A DNA stretch of 64,000 bases, taken from positions 186,001 to 250,000 of the forward strand of contig JANTUC010000019.1 in the NCBI GenBank assembly GCA_026873275.1, read 5' to 3'. Shown piece by piece: positions 22,362 to 32,325 of this stretch (its first letter is position 1; the number at the start of each line of letters is the position of its first letter). The notes beneath the pieces are model-generated. The model was given only the letters and a program-made list of their open reading frames with translations. It was not told the origin of the DNA and made no database searches. Source of the stretch: Pseudopithomyces maydicus (Eukaryota; Ascomycota; Dothideomycetes; Pleosporales; Didymosphaeriaceae). The position numbers and the translations under genes were made by a program.

Positions 22362-23086
22362 GAGTCCCCCTGCCTACTTGCCTACCTACAGCTTTTCTCT
22401 TCTTCTCTTCTTTCTCTACAAGCGTATATCATATCATACCTTTTGTTTTATTTTTTACTTTTCTACTCTGCACTTTCATTGCCATTCCGGGCTGCAACGG
22501 CGTTGAGATTGACATCAGGGCCTCAGACGGGCGTGAAAAAACAGGCTCATGTTTGAGGGTTTTACGGATGGGATAGGGAAGTGGGAACGGGAATGATGCA
22601 ATCTCTCTTTCCAAAGGGTGGAAGAAGAAAGTCGGTCAATTCAGTCTGTGTGCTACTACTAGCTATGGCTAGCTAGCTATGGGGTATACCCCCTTCCGCT
22701 CGGTTTTTGAAGTTTTGTGCTTTGCGATGTATCATAGATGGGATGGCTTTGTTGCTTTCGGGGGCTTTTTTGTATTGTAGATGAGGAGGGGGATGGCTTT
22801 TGGCTTGGGCCTGCCGGGGGGCAAGGTGGTGGTGAGGGGATGGTTTAATGAATATTATATGTAATAGAGTGTGTGTGATGCTGTGGTTGTGTGTATGGTG
22901 ATGTACAAGCCCAAAGATGAATAATGTTCATGTGTCTTAAACGTCTCACTCTCCATGATGACTTGTAACAAACTCCCATTTCTACTCCGGCCTCCTCACT
23001 GAGGAAGTCTACCTTCCAAGTGCGCTCTCTCCTTCGCTTCTGCCAGCAGCGCCGCCTCATTACCACCACGCGGACGATAGTGAAGC
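22362..23086. other. MED14 / membrane-protein convergent 3' region
   Basis: These 725 bases between convergent genes hold pyrimidine tracts after the MED14 stop and an AGCTAGCTAT run near 22667. No gene was seen. Confidence 0.5.
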
Positions 23087-24416
23087 TCACCACCACCACC
23101 AGCAGACGACGCCCCAACTCCCCCATCGGCGAAAGCCAATCCCCGCATTCAAACCACCGACCCCATGCTGCTCCCCCATCCCATACATACCATACTCCTC
23201 CTCCCCATCCACCGCCTCATCCACATAATGATACACCCAAAACGAACAAAACACAAACACCATCCCCGCCACCGCCAAAACAGCCAGATACACAACCGCA
23301 ATCTGCACCCAATGTCAGAACTCCGTATTCCCAACCCTCTACTCGGTAGGTATGTATGCATGTATGTATGTATGCATGTATGCAGCATTGGTAGGTATGT
23401 AGGTATGCAACACTTACATTCTGCCCCTCGCCCCACGCCTCCCCCTTCCTATACCCAATCAACGGCGTACACACCAACACGGTCAACCCCCCAGAAACCC
23501 ACACACCGAATACGCCATGAACATCAGCGGCGCCTGCCACGTAAACACCATCTTCCTGCGCGGTCGGAACCGGCGCCTCCCATCCGCGTCCGCGTCTTGG
23601 GCCACACTCGCACTCGCACTCGCACTCGCGCTCAGCAGCAAGGGGTGGTAGCGCTGCAGGATGAGCTTCGTTTGGGGCGCGCGGAGATGCGGAGGTGGTG
23701 GTGAGGGTGAGGGTGAGGTGGGGCCCAAAGTGTACAGGACGGTGATGTCAGACGCGGAGAGGAGGATGCCGAGGATCGCGAGGAGGAGGCTCGTGTGCCA
23801 GAGGGTGTGCGTGAGCCAGTGCGCGGTGGAGACGGTGGTCCAGGAGAAGGCGCCGATTACGGCGGCGGCGAGGACGGTGCACTGGGGGCGTTAGGGGTGG
23901 TGGCGGGGAGGGTAACATGGGGTGAAATTGGGTTATGTGGAGTGAAATAGGGTTATGTAAATTGGAATGAAGTGAATTGGTGTTGTGTAAAGTGAGATAG
24001 GTTGAGATGGGGTATAGTAAGATAGGGCAATATAACACAGGGTGAGGTGAAATGAGATGAGGTGAGGTGAAATGGGGTGAGGTGGAAATGGGACGAGGTG
24101 AGGTCAGGTCAGGCGATTACGACGTACAGAGATGGTGGTAAACTGGAGCTCGGATATCTTTCTCGATCTCCATGATAGTAGAGCACGGAGGAGTCGTGCT
24201 TCATCTGGAGGGGACTCCGAGGCTAGTTTGGCGATGTTGTTGAGGGGGGACCTGGTGTTGAACTGGTAGAGACGGTAGTATGGGAGGGTTGCGATTCGGA
24301 CTATGATTGTGATTATGAAGTTTGGGATGTGCTGTGACGGTTGTTAGATAGACGGTGGACATGATTTGTGTGCTCACTACTTTGGCAATATGTTGGAGGA
24401 CACGTAGTATCCGCAT
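23087..24416 (-). CDS. Uncharacterised four-TM membrane protein
   Basis: I do not recognise the family. Exons on the minus strand are 24416-24378, 24331-24128, 23881-23418 and 23302-23087, about 307 aa. The spliced start reads MRILRVLQHIAKV then HIPNFIITIIVRIATLPYYR. Four hydrophobic segments follow: CTVLAAAVIGAFSWTTV, LLLAILGILLSASDITVLYT, MAYSVCGFLGGLTVLVC and VVYLAVLAVAGMVFVFCSFW. A Ser/Ala/Pro-rich loop lies between segments two and three, and the protein ends in four Trp. All junctions are GT-AG and in phase except for one missing base in the C6 run 23487-23492, which otherwise ends the frame after CGFLGG. Intron 2 (246 nt) is repetitive. Consistent membrane topology and splice phasing make it a real gene. 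Confidence 0.75.
23340..23411. repeat. (ATGT)n / (GCATGTAT)n microsatellite in an intron
   Basis: Repeated TATG/CATG tetranucleotides fill much of intron 3 (23303-23417) of the membrane-protein gene. Similar runs occur in HOP2, SKT5 and TAN1 introns. Confidence 0.85.
23905..24112. repeat. Degenerate GGTGAAATGRGGT-like tandem array in an intron
   Basis: On the plus strand the array is built of variants of GGTGAGGTGAAATG and GGGTTATGT. It makes up most of the 246-nt intron 2 of the membrane-protein gene, four to five times the usual intron length here. Confidence 0.7.
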
Positions 24417-25020
24417 GGCTGCCTCATGCCGCGCGGTAGAAGTGCGGGGTGAATGATCTCTGCGTGGTTCAGAGGCTGCAGCTGCTCAAGCATGCTCCGA
24501 GGACGCACAGCCACATATGTCTGGTAGTCACAGTATTATGGATGCTGGGGTGGTAAAATAGGTATAAGCCACGAGGCTGAGGCGGGGGCTGGTTATACGA
24601 GCGTTTCGCTTCAGATATCCTGATTGGTTGTAGTGAGTTGTAGCCTCGTGATGTATGCCTGTCTGTCCAGGCACAGCCGCATGACACCTTGGTGATGAGA
24701 CTGATCAGCCTTGAGAAAGCCTTCATCCTGCCTATCGTCGGATGCCTAGGCACCCGTTGAGGGGGGAGGGGGTGAGCTTTATGTTGTTATTATCTTGATT
24801 TGTTTTTTTGTTCAGCGAAGACCGAAGCTACATTAGGTATTTTCTATAGTCTATGAAGCGCCTGAAGTAGGATATACCCAGTAATAACGCATAAGGATAC
24901 AGATATCCGCCCACCCATGACCTGGTCTGTATACACCTCGCCTTTGAAAAATGGATATTATGCGTCCAAGGAGAGGATCAATGTGTGTAAAAAAGTTTTA
25001 GTACCAACGTGTCACTGCTG
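24417..25020. other. Gene-free gap
   Basis: These 604 bases lie between the membrane-protein promoter and the 3' end of the patatin gene. AT content rises towards the right. A 94-aa minus ORF (24469-24753) has no recognisable content. Confidence 0.5.
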
Positions 25021-26678
25021 TCATGATCTTCTCTGATATTCCCAGCGTGTGACCAGAGGCTCCTTGTAATCAGCCGCGTCCTCATCATCACCATGTATTG
25101 TTCGCCAGTGCTCTTCAAAGCCTCCGCGATGCGAATAATAACCAACATCTTTGCATTCCCGATCCTTGCATTTGAATTTGGACACCCCGGTCGCGAAGCA
25201 CTCCCAGAGATGCTCATGCTGCGCTCTTGCCCTACGGCGCTGCACCAGTTCAGCTGCACAGGCATCGAATCTTCTGCCAACATCTCTGTTCTCTCTCAGC
25301 CATAGTGCAAATCTTTCTCTCATGATGCGTATCGTTCGGTGGCCAGGATTACGTGTGAAGTAGCTTGGTTTCCAGTGATCGAGCCCTATTTGGAGACCGC
25401 CTTCATCGTTCAAGCGCCAGTAATGCTCATAATTTTGGTCTTTAACAAAATCATGCACCAAATTTGGGTCCGTTGCTATCTGATATGCGGTATTTGTGTG
25501 GGCAAAGACGGTCCGACCCCCAACTTGGTTGTCGGCTTTGGCTGTTCCAACACTCACAATGACACCGAGCTTTTTAGCGCCATGGAGGAGGTTGAGTTCT
25601 TTGATAGCCACTCGTGTAGGGTTATTTGTGCTTCCAAATCCACCATCAGAATAATGGACTTTGCTTTGGGGACCGTTCGGACTAAACACGATCTCTTTAA
25701 AGTAGAAGGGTGCTGCTGTGGCGGCGCGTGCAACCTGCCAGATTTGCATCGGCTCGGGAGGACCAAAGTTTTTTATGGGTAATGTGTCTGTGAATGGGCG
25801 ACTCTCGCTATTCTCGTGTTCGTAGGAGCGAAGTAGGTAAAGCGATCGTTCGGTGGCCTTGCCACCTATCGATCTAGAATATGTCGTCGCAAACCTAGAA
25901 ACCGTCAATTTGTTTCTCACGATACACAATGGGCGCCCCGAGCTTGAGTGCTTACATGGAGCAAGTGCCATCTGTAGTCTCGAATTTGGGAGTTTCGCGG
26001 TATAGAGAATCTAGTGAAGCTCTTTCTGCTTTGGAGCACCGCCTTGCAGTCACATCCTTGAATGCCTTCTCCATTGCTGAAGCACTGTACTTCGTCCAAG
26101 GAAGAACCAGTGTGTTCCTTTGTGACAGTAATCGCGGTTTGCCGAAAATATCGTTGCTCATGCGCTCGTACTCGTCTAGACAATCTTTAACGGTCATACG
26201 AAACCGCGAAAGCATTATCGCAATAAGACTATCTTCATAAGTATACTGCGAATCGACAGTGCCCACCAAACTTACCTTCCAGTACTAGTTCCGCATATAA
26301 GGTCAAAGTAATGACAAGGAAGGAACCTGTAGCCGTCTTTCTCATGCGATCTTCCTGTTTCGGCTATGTTGGACTGTGTGACGTTCTCAGGGTATGGGCA
26401 TGGTAGAAAGCTGTGAAGATCGGCTTGTGAACGGTTGTTTTCTGCAAGTCGCTCTTGTTCGCCTATGGATTCCATCAACCTCTCTAGAACAAGGAGGGTC
26501 CAATATCCGCGAATGCCACCGCCATCTGGTAGTGATTAGCATGAATAGAGTTAAACTCAATTTATGACGTACCTAAGCTCAGTATATTCCGCTGGTGCCA
26601 TTCCGTACCGGCGCTGGTATCTGTGCGTTTCAAAGGCCTAGGCGGTGGCGAGAACGTTTGTGCTTCACTTTCAGTCAT
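25021..26678 (-). CDS. Patatin-like phospholipase with C-terminal zinc-finger-like motif
   Basis: This is a predicted acyl hydrolase with a Ser-Asp dyad. Exons on the minus strand are 26678-26573, 26525-26276, 26228-25956 and 25894-25021, 500 aa, with introns of 47, 47 and 61 nt and no frame break. The oxyanion loop is DGGGIRGYWTLLVLERL. The nucleophile elbow GTSTGS is completed across intron 2 and runs into LIAIMLSRF; most relatives have GTSTGG. The catalytic Asp lies in YSDGGFGSTNNP. After the catalytic domain comes an Arg-rich helix and then FKCKDRECKD ending in HWRTIH, a C-x4-C...H-x4-H arrangement resembling a C2H2 finger. Fungal patatins of this type often occur in signalling or defence proteins; that role is inference. 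Confidence 0.88.
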
Positions 26679-27303
26679 GTTTTTGGCTTCTCTGACTCCG
26701 CGCTAGATATTAAGAAAGACATTGGAACATGTCTCAGGGTTCTAGCGCTGTGTGTCACGATTTAAAGCATCTTGGTCTTCAGCCGCCCCGACAGATTGTA
26801 GGCCTGTCAATGCCTGAGAAGGCTGCGTGAACTACGACCCAGCCTCGCTCGTGCGCGAATGTGGAAGCAGCATTGCGACTGAGCCTCCACTACATTGGGG
26901 GTCGTTCAGTTCTTCTAGACCAATGAGGGTTGACAGATTGGCGAGACGGGGTAGATATGCGAACCACAAAAGCAAAGTTCCAGCGCGTGGAAAACGATAC
27001 GATCACTGGACCTGTCTGAACCGGTGATCAATTCTTACGCCGATGCCTTCTTCGAGAAGCCACTCGCTTGTGGAGGTGGGTCGACTCGCCAGTAGATTGG
27101 CTACGGCTTGCTGAGTGATTGCGAGCCTTGTTGGATTTATGCGCAACAATAATCAGGCCCCGGTTTCACTGTGCGAAGGATAAGCCCGCTACGAGGCGCC
27201 TCATGATAGCTCATGGCTGGACAACGAGAGTATCAGGGATTTGCTATCCGAGGCGCTACTGTATGCAGTGGGTCAACGATGAAAAGGATGGTCCTTACTA
27301 CTA
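26679..27303. other. Gene-free gap upstream of the patatin gene
   Basis: This stretch holds the patatin promoter. Short plus ORFs at 26827 and 27119 show no recognisable content or supporting splice structure. Confidence 0.5.
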
Positions 27304-27700
27304 CTACACTTTCTGTGTCGTGGCTAGTGTACATTCAGGAGCCGACACGTCGATCCACACAGGTAGGGTGAGAAGCTGTCGGTCCCTGTAACCACGGGGT
27401 TCAAATACGAGCGCAACCCCTGCAGGTAGCGCCGGGGCTGCATCTTGTGGTGGCATTGCTCGACCATGTGGGTATTCTAACTGGGCTATGCGAAGCAAAG
27501 TTCAAATTCTGGCAAAACATGTTGCCCTTCCGAGGCAGATGCCCTTCCGGGGCGTATGCTTCGTTCCAAGTTATATCAATTCCCGGACATTTATAAGTGG
27601 TGAGGGGTCCCGCTGCATTATGGATTTCTGCGAACCGCTCAAGGTCTTCATTGACGGGGCAAAAAGCCTTCCTCCACTTGATTTTGGTTGATTGTATCAT
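27304..27700 (-). pseudogene. Possible decayed coding fragment
   Basis: Two minus-strand frames adjoin: one with PVNEDLERFAEIHNAAGPL and CPGIDITWNEAYAPEGHLP, the other starting near 27498 with AQLEYPHGRAMPPQDAAPAL and VWIDVSAPECT. The composition looks protein-like and the frames join only across a shift near 27500; no GT-AG intron fits. Family is unknown. It starts 24 bp from a divergent small gene, leaving no room for a promoter, so a remnant is more likely than a working gene. Confidence 0.25.
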
Positions 27701-27723
27701 CCTCGCTATTCTTATACGTTCCT

Positions 27724-28217
27724 ATGATGCCAAATGCGCACAATGACAACTCTATACAGAGAGAGCCTGCCATCAAACGAGTTAAACGAAGCGGAAGTTG
27801 GGACAGAGCCGTAGTATACGATCCCGAAAGCGGCAAAGTCGACATACGCAAGAAACATGACATTGAGAAAAACCGATTAGCAGGTAATTTCGATGTATCA
27901 CCGCCACCAAACTACATCTACTAAAAAGCACATCAGGTGGCCATAAATATCAATCTATCAAGCTTCCGAAGAGAAAGAACAGCATCTCACTGTACATTGG
28001 CAAAGCAGATGGCAACAATCTGCGTACAGATGCAACAAAATCAGACAATGACAAGTTTCTCGCCAGATTGAGTTTGGACCATATGGGTTTCATCAATCGC
28101 TTACTTCTTGCGCTTGGTTACATAACCACGTTGTATGTCTCCGCCTCTTCTCAGATGCCCAGTTCGAGCCTCGAGAAAGTTGGGTTTGAAACGACACCTA
28201 ACCACCTGTCTGGTTGA
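27724..28217 (+). CDS. Small unknown protein, two exons
   Basis: I do not recognise it. Exons are 27724-27883 and 27937-28217, separated by a 53-nt GT-AG intron with a CTACTAAAAA branch-like tract, giving 146 aa. Visible segments are KRSGSWDRAVVYDPESGKVD, IRKKHDIEKNRLAGGHKY, SISLYIGKADGNNLRTD and LARLSLDHMGFINRLLLALG. The protein is basic, with one hydrophobic stretch near LLLALGYITT. The second Met at 27727 could also be the start. The phase-consistent intron and protein-like composition support it; an upstream exon cannot be excluded. Confidence 0.5.
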
Positions 28218-29205
28218 AGTGCTTGAAATCCTCGTGATGACTTGCAATGTCATATTCGTTGTTCTAACCGGCAAATCTCCACGCACTGCGTGTTTTGTCT
28301 TACGGGGTCTTAGACGGACTCCGGGATTGTGCACTACGTTGTACTTACATCCGTCCCCGAAGCCACCACCGGGGCGAGTTCAGGAACCCGAGCACTACGG
28401 ATTCAATGGGGGTCTCATATGAGGTTACTGGCTCTTTATGCGATATAAGATGACTCAGATCGTTTGTATTCAGGTACAAATGCTGGTTCGAGTGTCGAAT
28501 TATCAAATGGAACAATTTAGGGCAAATCAGTGTGGATTTTCTTGATATACGTATATATCTCCATATATACATTCTTATTGATCTAATTATGATTACCGTT
28601 ATTAGCTACTGGAATGCTCATACGTGATATTCTATGCTCTTTCTACTATTCATGTTAATCAAGACGTGTTATAATCAAATCTACAAGTTCCTTAAATTGG
28701 TATGGATTTTACAATTCGAATTCAAGGCATAGCCGGCTCCTCATACTTCATGCTCTAAATACTACTTACCTAGTATCTCATTCGTCACAGTTTTTGAGCG
28801 AAAAGCACTTACGCCTTCTTCGTTGAAATAATCCTTGGTTATTAGAGATTCTTATTCGGGTGGCGTACTCAGCCTGGACTACAATCTCTTGAGAATAGCC
28901 TTTCTGGTATTCTGGAGCAGGCTTTAAAGTTACTTTTACATCTAGTATGATATGAAGAAAGTGCAAGGCTAGAGTATGATCCGTAAGTGGCGTCTAAGCG
29001 ATTGTCGTGGTGGCTTGCGGCTGTGTAAATAGCTTTACGCGATTGGAACAACGGTACATTAGCGTGACCTTTCTCAGCCTCACGACTATTGATTTGCATC
29101 ATAGCATGCTGTTACTCCTTCGTCTAACGACCAGACTCGTCTTCCTTCGTCTTCAAAAATCCAATATTCCTGTTAAACCAGTACAGCATTCATAATTTAG
29201 ACAAC
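28218..29205. other. AT-rich gene-free gap
   Basis: These 988 bases are clearly AT-richer than the flanks, with TATATA tracts around 28548-28575. The DUF6536 promoter lies at the right end. No gene is supported. Confidence 0.5.
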
Positions 29206-31554
29206 ATGGCCTCCCGACCGAGGGAACCGGATTATATTCCGCTCTCCGTTCTTCCCGCTGAACCTCCGAATGCGTCGATACCCGAATTGTCTCCTCTTCA
29301 GCCTAGGACAGCCTCATTTAGCACAGTCCCCGAGAATGAGATGCAAACAGTTCCCTTGTCCCGACAATCGTCACGAGAGAGTTTAATATCGATTTCTTCC
29401 TCACAAGCTCAGGCTGAGATCGAAGGACCATTTGCACAGTTAATAGTTGGCATAAAAACCCGTATCGAAAGCTTCTTTCAGAGCCTCGAATCTAAAGTTC
29501 AAAAGCGATTGAAGAGAAGTAGGTTCTACGGATGGCGGATGGGCGTACTATTTGGCAGTTGCATGTCCGCGTTCGTTCTCTGTTGCAACGTCGCAGTCGT
29601 AGTAATTGGCTCTCAAGCTCGTTCCGGATATCATGATGGCATTGCGGATGTGAAAATCGGTGGAGCCTCATCTATATCCAAATGGAGTACATTCTTTCAT
29701 CTTCTAATCAACGCTGGAAGCACGGCCTTACTTGCAGCAAGCAATTACACTATGCAAGTATTGTGTTCGCCTACCCGACACGATATTGACAGAGCCCACG
29801 GGCGTGGCACATGGGTCGATATTGGTTTGCTTAGCTTCCGCAATCTAAGAGCCATACCTCGTAGGCGCGCAACACTGGCACTGGTACTGGCCTTTTCTTC
29901 AATTCCGCTTCATCTTTTGTAAGTAAGAAATATGCTCTATCGGCATCCGTTTAACCTCCAGCCAGCTATAACGCCGCTGTGTTCCAGATCGCCACTTACA
30001 ATGAGTACAACGTAACCATTTTTGACTACAGGTCCGATACTTTCAAAACTCTAGTGGAAATGTCGAACGAAACCTTACCTAATTACGCATTCCAGAATAT
30101 GAGTAACTCTCAGTGGTCAACAACGTACAATAAAAAATTCGTATCTGACCATGGTGACTTATTCCTAGCCATCGATCGCCTTGCCTTTCAAACTTCGAAT
30201 CTCCCATCCGAATCCAACGCAAGCCTTTACCTGCCTTTAGACTTTGAACAAGGAAGCCAGGAAATTATCTCGAATTTGACAGCCCAATCATCTGATTGGA
30301 TTCAGTACAAACGTCCTCCCACCCCCGAAGATCGTATTGACGACGCCCCAGTTCGTATGGACGATCCAATCTCGATGAGCGTCAAACAAGCATTCGCTAA
30401 AGTGATTTCGCCTCAGAGCAGAATTCAAATAAGTCTTTATTTCATGATCACAGTTATTGCCTTCAATTTCCTGAAGTTAGTCATCATGCTGTGGGTTCTG
30501 TTCACGGACAAACACGAGTACATTGTCACCCAGGGAGACGCACTGGCAACATTTTTGCGACGCCCGGACATGGCGACCCGTGGAAAGTGCACATACGGTA
30601 AAGAAGAAATGCTATATCACCTCGGACATTTACCGTATACCACCAAGTGGGAGGAAAAGACGATAGGGGATCGTTTCTCAGACCGGCTGGCAGGGAAATG
30701 GCTACCACGAGAGAGACTATATTTCGACTCGATAACCCATGACAGGCAAATATTCTTTGCACTCCTGTAAGTCATGCACCTGGCACTATGGCAATGAACT
30801 AATGGAAGCAAGCTTCTGCGGTGTGTTATCTGCAAACGTACTGGTCCCTGTCATAGGTCTTGCAAGCAACAATGATTCCAATAAGGGGTGGGGAACATCT
30901 TCGAACGGTGTAGTGCCAGTTAGCGGCGGAATACTGACCAATGCCTGGCTTGTCAATCTTCCCCAGCTTTTCCTGTCGTTATGTTATCTCGCTCTAAATA
31001 CTATCTGCACTTCCATGGCCGGTTTTCAAGAATGGAACAGTCTAGGCCGGAGTCGCAAGGGACTGAGAGTCACCCGTCCCGAAGGAAGTCAGCGCAGCAC
31101 TTACTTCCTCCAGCTTCCTTATAAGTGGGCAGCCCCATTGATTCTAGCGAGCGGTATTCTTCACTGGCTTCTTTCACAAAGTTTCTTCCTCGTTCGCATC
31201 GATATTGTAGATCGAGAAGGCATATTTGTGGAAGGCAGCTCACAGTCAGCATGTGGCTTTTCCCCATTAAGTCTTACTGTATTTTTTGCCGTCGCTTTGT
31301 TTCTCATCTGTGGCATCGGCGTGATCGCAAATCGACCTCTAAAACAGAAGGCGCCTTTCTCTGCATCCTGCAGCTTGGTGATTAGCGCTGCGTGCCATCT
31401 TTCTAAAACAGAGGTCAACAGGGGTGATACACATTTGAAGGAGATCATGTGGGGAGTGGTTGAAGAGCAGACAGAACAAGCATACGCGCACTGCTCAGTG
31501 ACAGCGTTGCCTACCGTAAAACGAAAATTAGTCGATGGGAGAATTTATCATTAA
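29206..31554 (+). CDS. DUF6536 multi-pass membrane protein
   Basis: This is a fungal membrane protein of unknown function. Exons are 29206-29918, 29966-30766 and 30813-31554, 751 aa, with 47- and 46-nt introns; the second acceptor is AAG. The N-terminal 100 residues are hydrophilic and Ser/Pro-rich. The family signature follows: FYGWRMGVLFGSCMSAFVLC and CNVAVVVIG, then LLINAGSTALLAASNYTMQV, the characteristic CSPTR, and later LVNLPQLFLSLCYLALNTI and CSLVISAACH. Several further membrane segments lie between. No frame break. Family assignment is by motif; function is unknown. Confidence 0.88.
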
Positions 31555-32325
31555 GGCGAAGGGACCAGTTGTTACTGGTCATCTTCATTGATTTAGTTCA
31601 ATGTTTTATGATTTTTGTAACGGTAAAAAGGTGTCGAGTCAACTCGATGGCCTAAAAAATGGTTGGAAAATAGGGTTGGAAAAAAGATTATCTCCCCACT
31701 GGAAAGCGTGAAAATGAGTGGCGTATGAAAAGTAGTTTATGTTTTATATACCTCCACAAGAGGGGAGATAGCTTTTTTTTCAACCATTTGCATCCAGTCA
31801 GCTCCACACTCAGCTGCTACTTGTCCAAAACACAAAACAAAACAAGTTCAATGTTAAAACAAAGACTATGCGTCGGACAGCCCCTAAGCCCTCCAAACAT
31901 GGCATTTCCTCTTTGACGAGCCGCTATAGTGTTTCAAATGCAAGAAAAGAATATTGTCATGATAGAAGCAAGGCACGCATGAGCAGCGTACTCGCAGCTT
32001 CCACATCACATCATACAAGCCTCATCCAAACACATGCACCATTGAAAACGAACACAAAATATAGTACCGAAATATCGATCGATCATCTCATAACAAGTTC
32101 CCTTGAATACTCCACTTTATCGCTATGCTATCATATACGCGGACGCTCCCCAAACAGCATCTGAGCCGTCCCTCATTTCGCAAACACAAGTACACGAGCA
32201 CAGCCAAAGCTAAATCCAGCCACTCGCTCCCCAAAACACCATACGCCAATCGTACACAACCGAAAAGACACCCGCACCGCACGCAAAAATGCACACACAT
32301 ACATTCCATCCACCCACCTCACTAT
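31555..32325. other. DUF6536 / GH47 convergent 3' region
   Basis: These 771 AT-rich bases lie between convergent genes. Poly-T and poly-A tracts lie near 31771-31779 and 31840. No gene is supported. Confidence 0.5.

Noticed and set aside
27304..27700. A working minus-strand gene next to the small plus-strand gene
   Set aside because: The two frames cannot be joined by a GT-AG intron and there is no space for a promoter; kept only as a low-confidence remnant.
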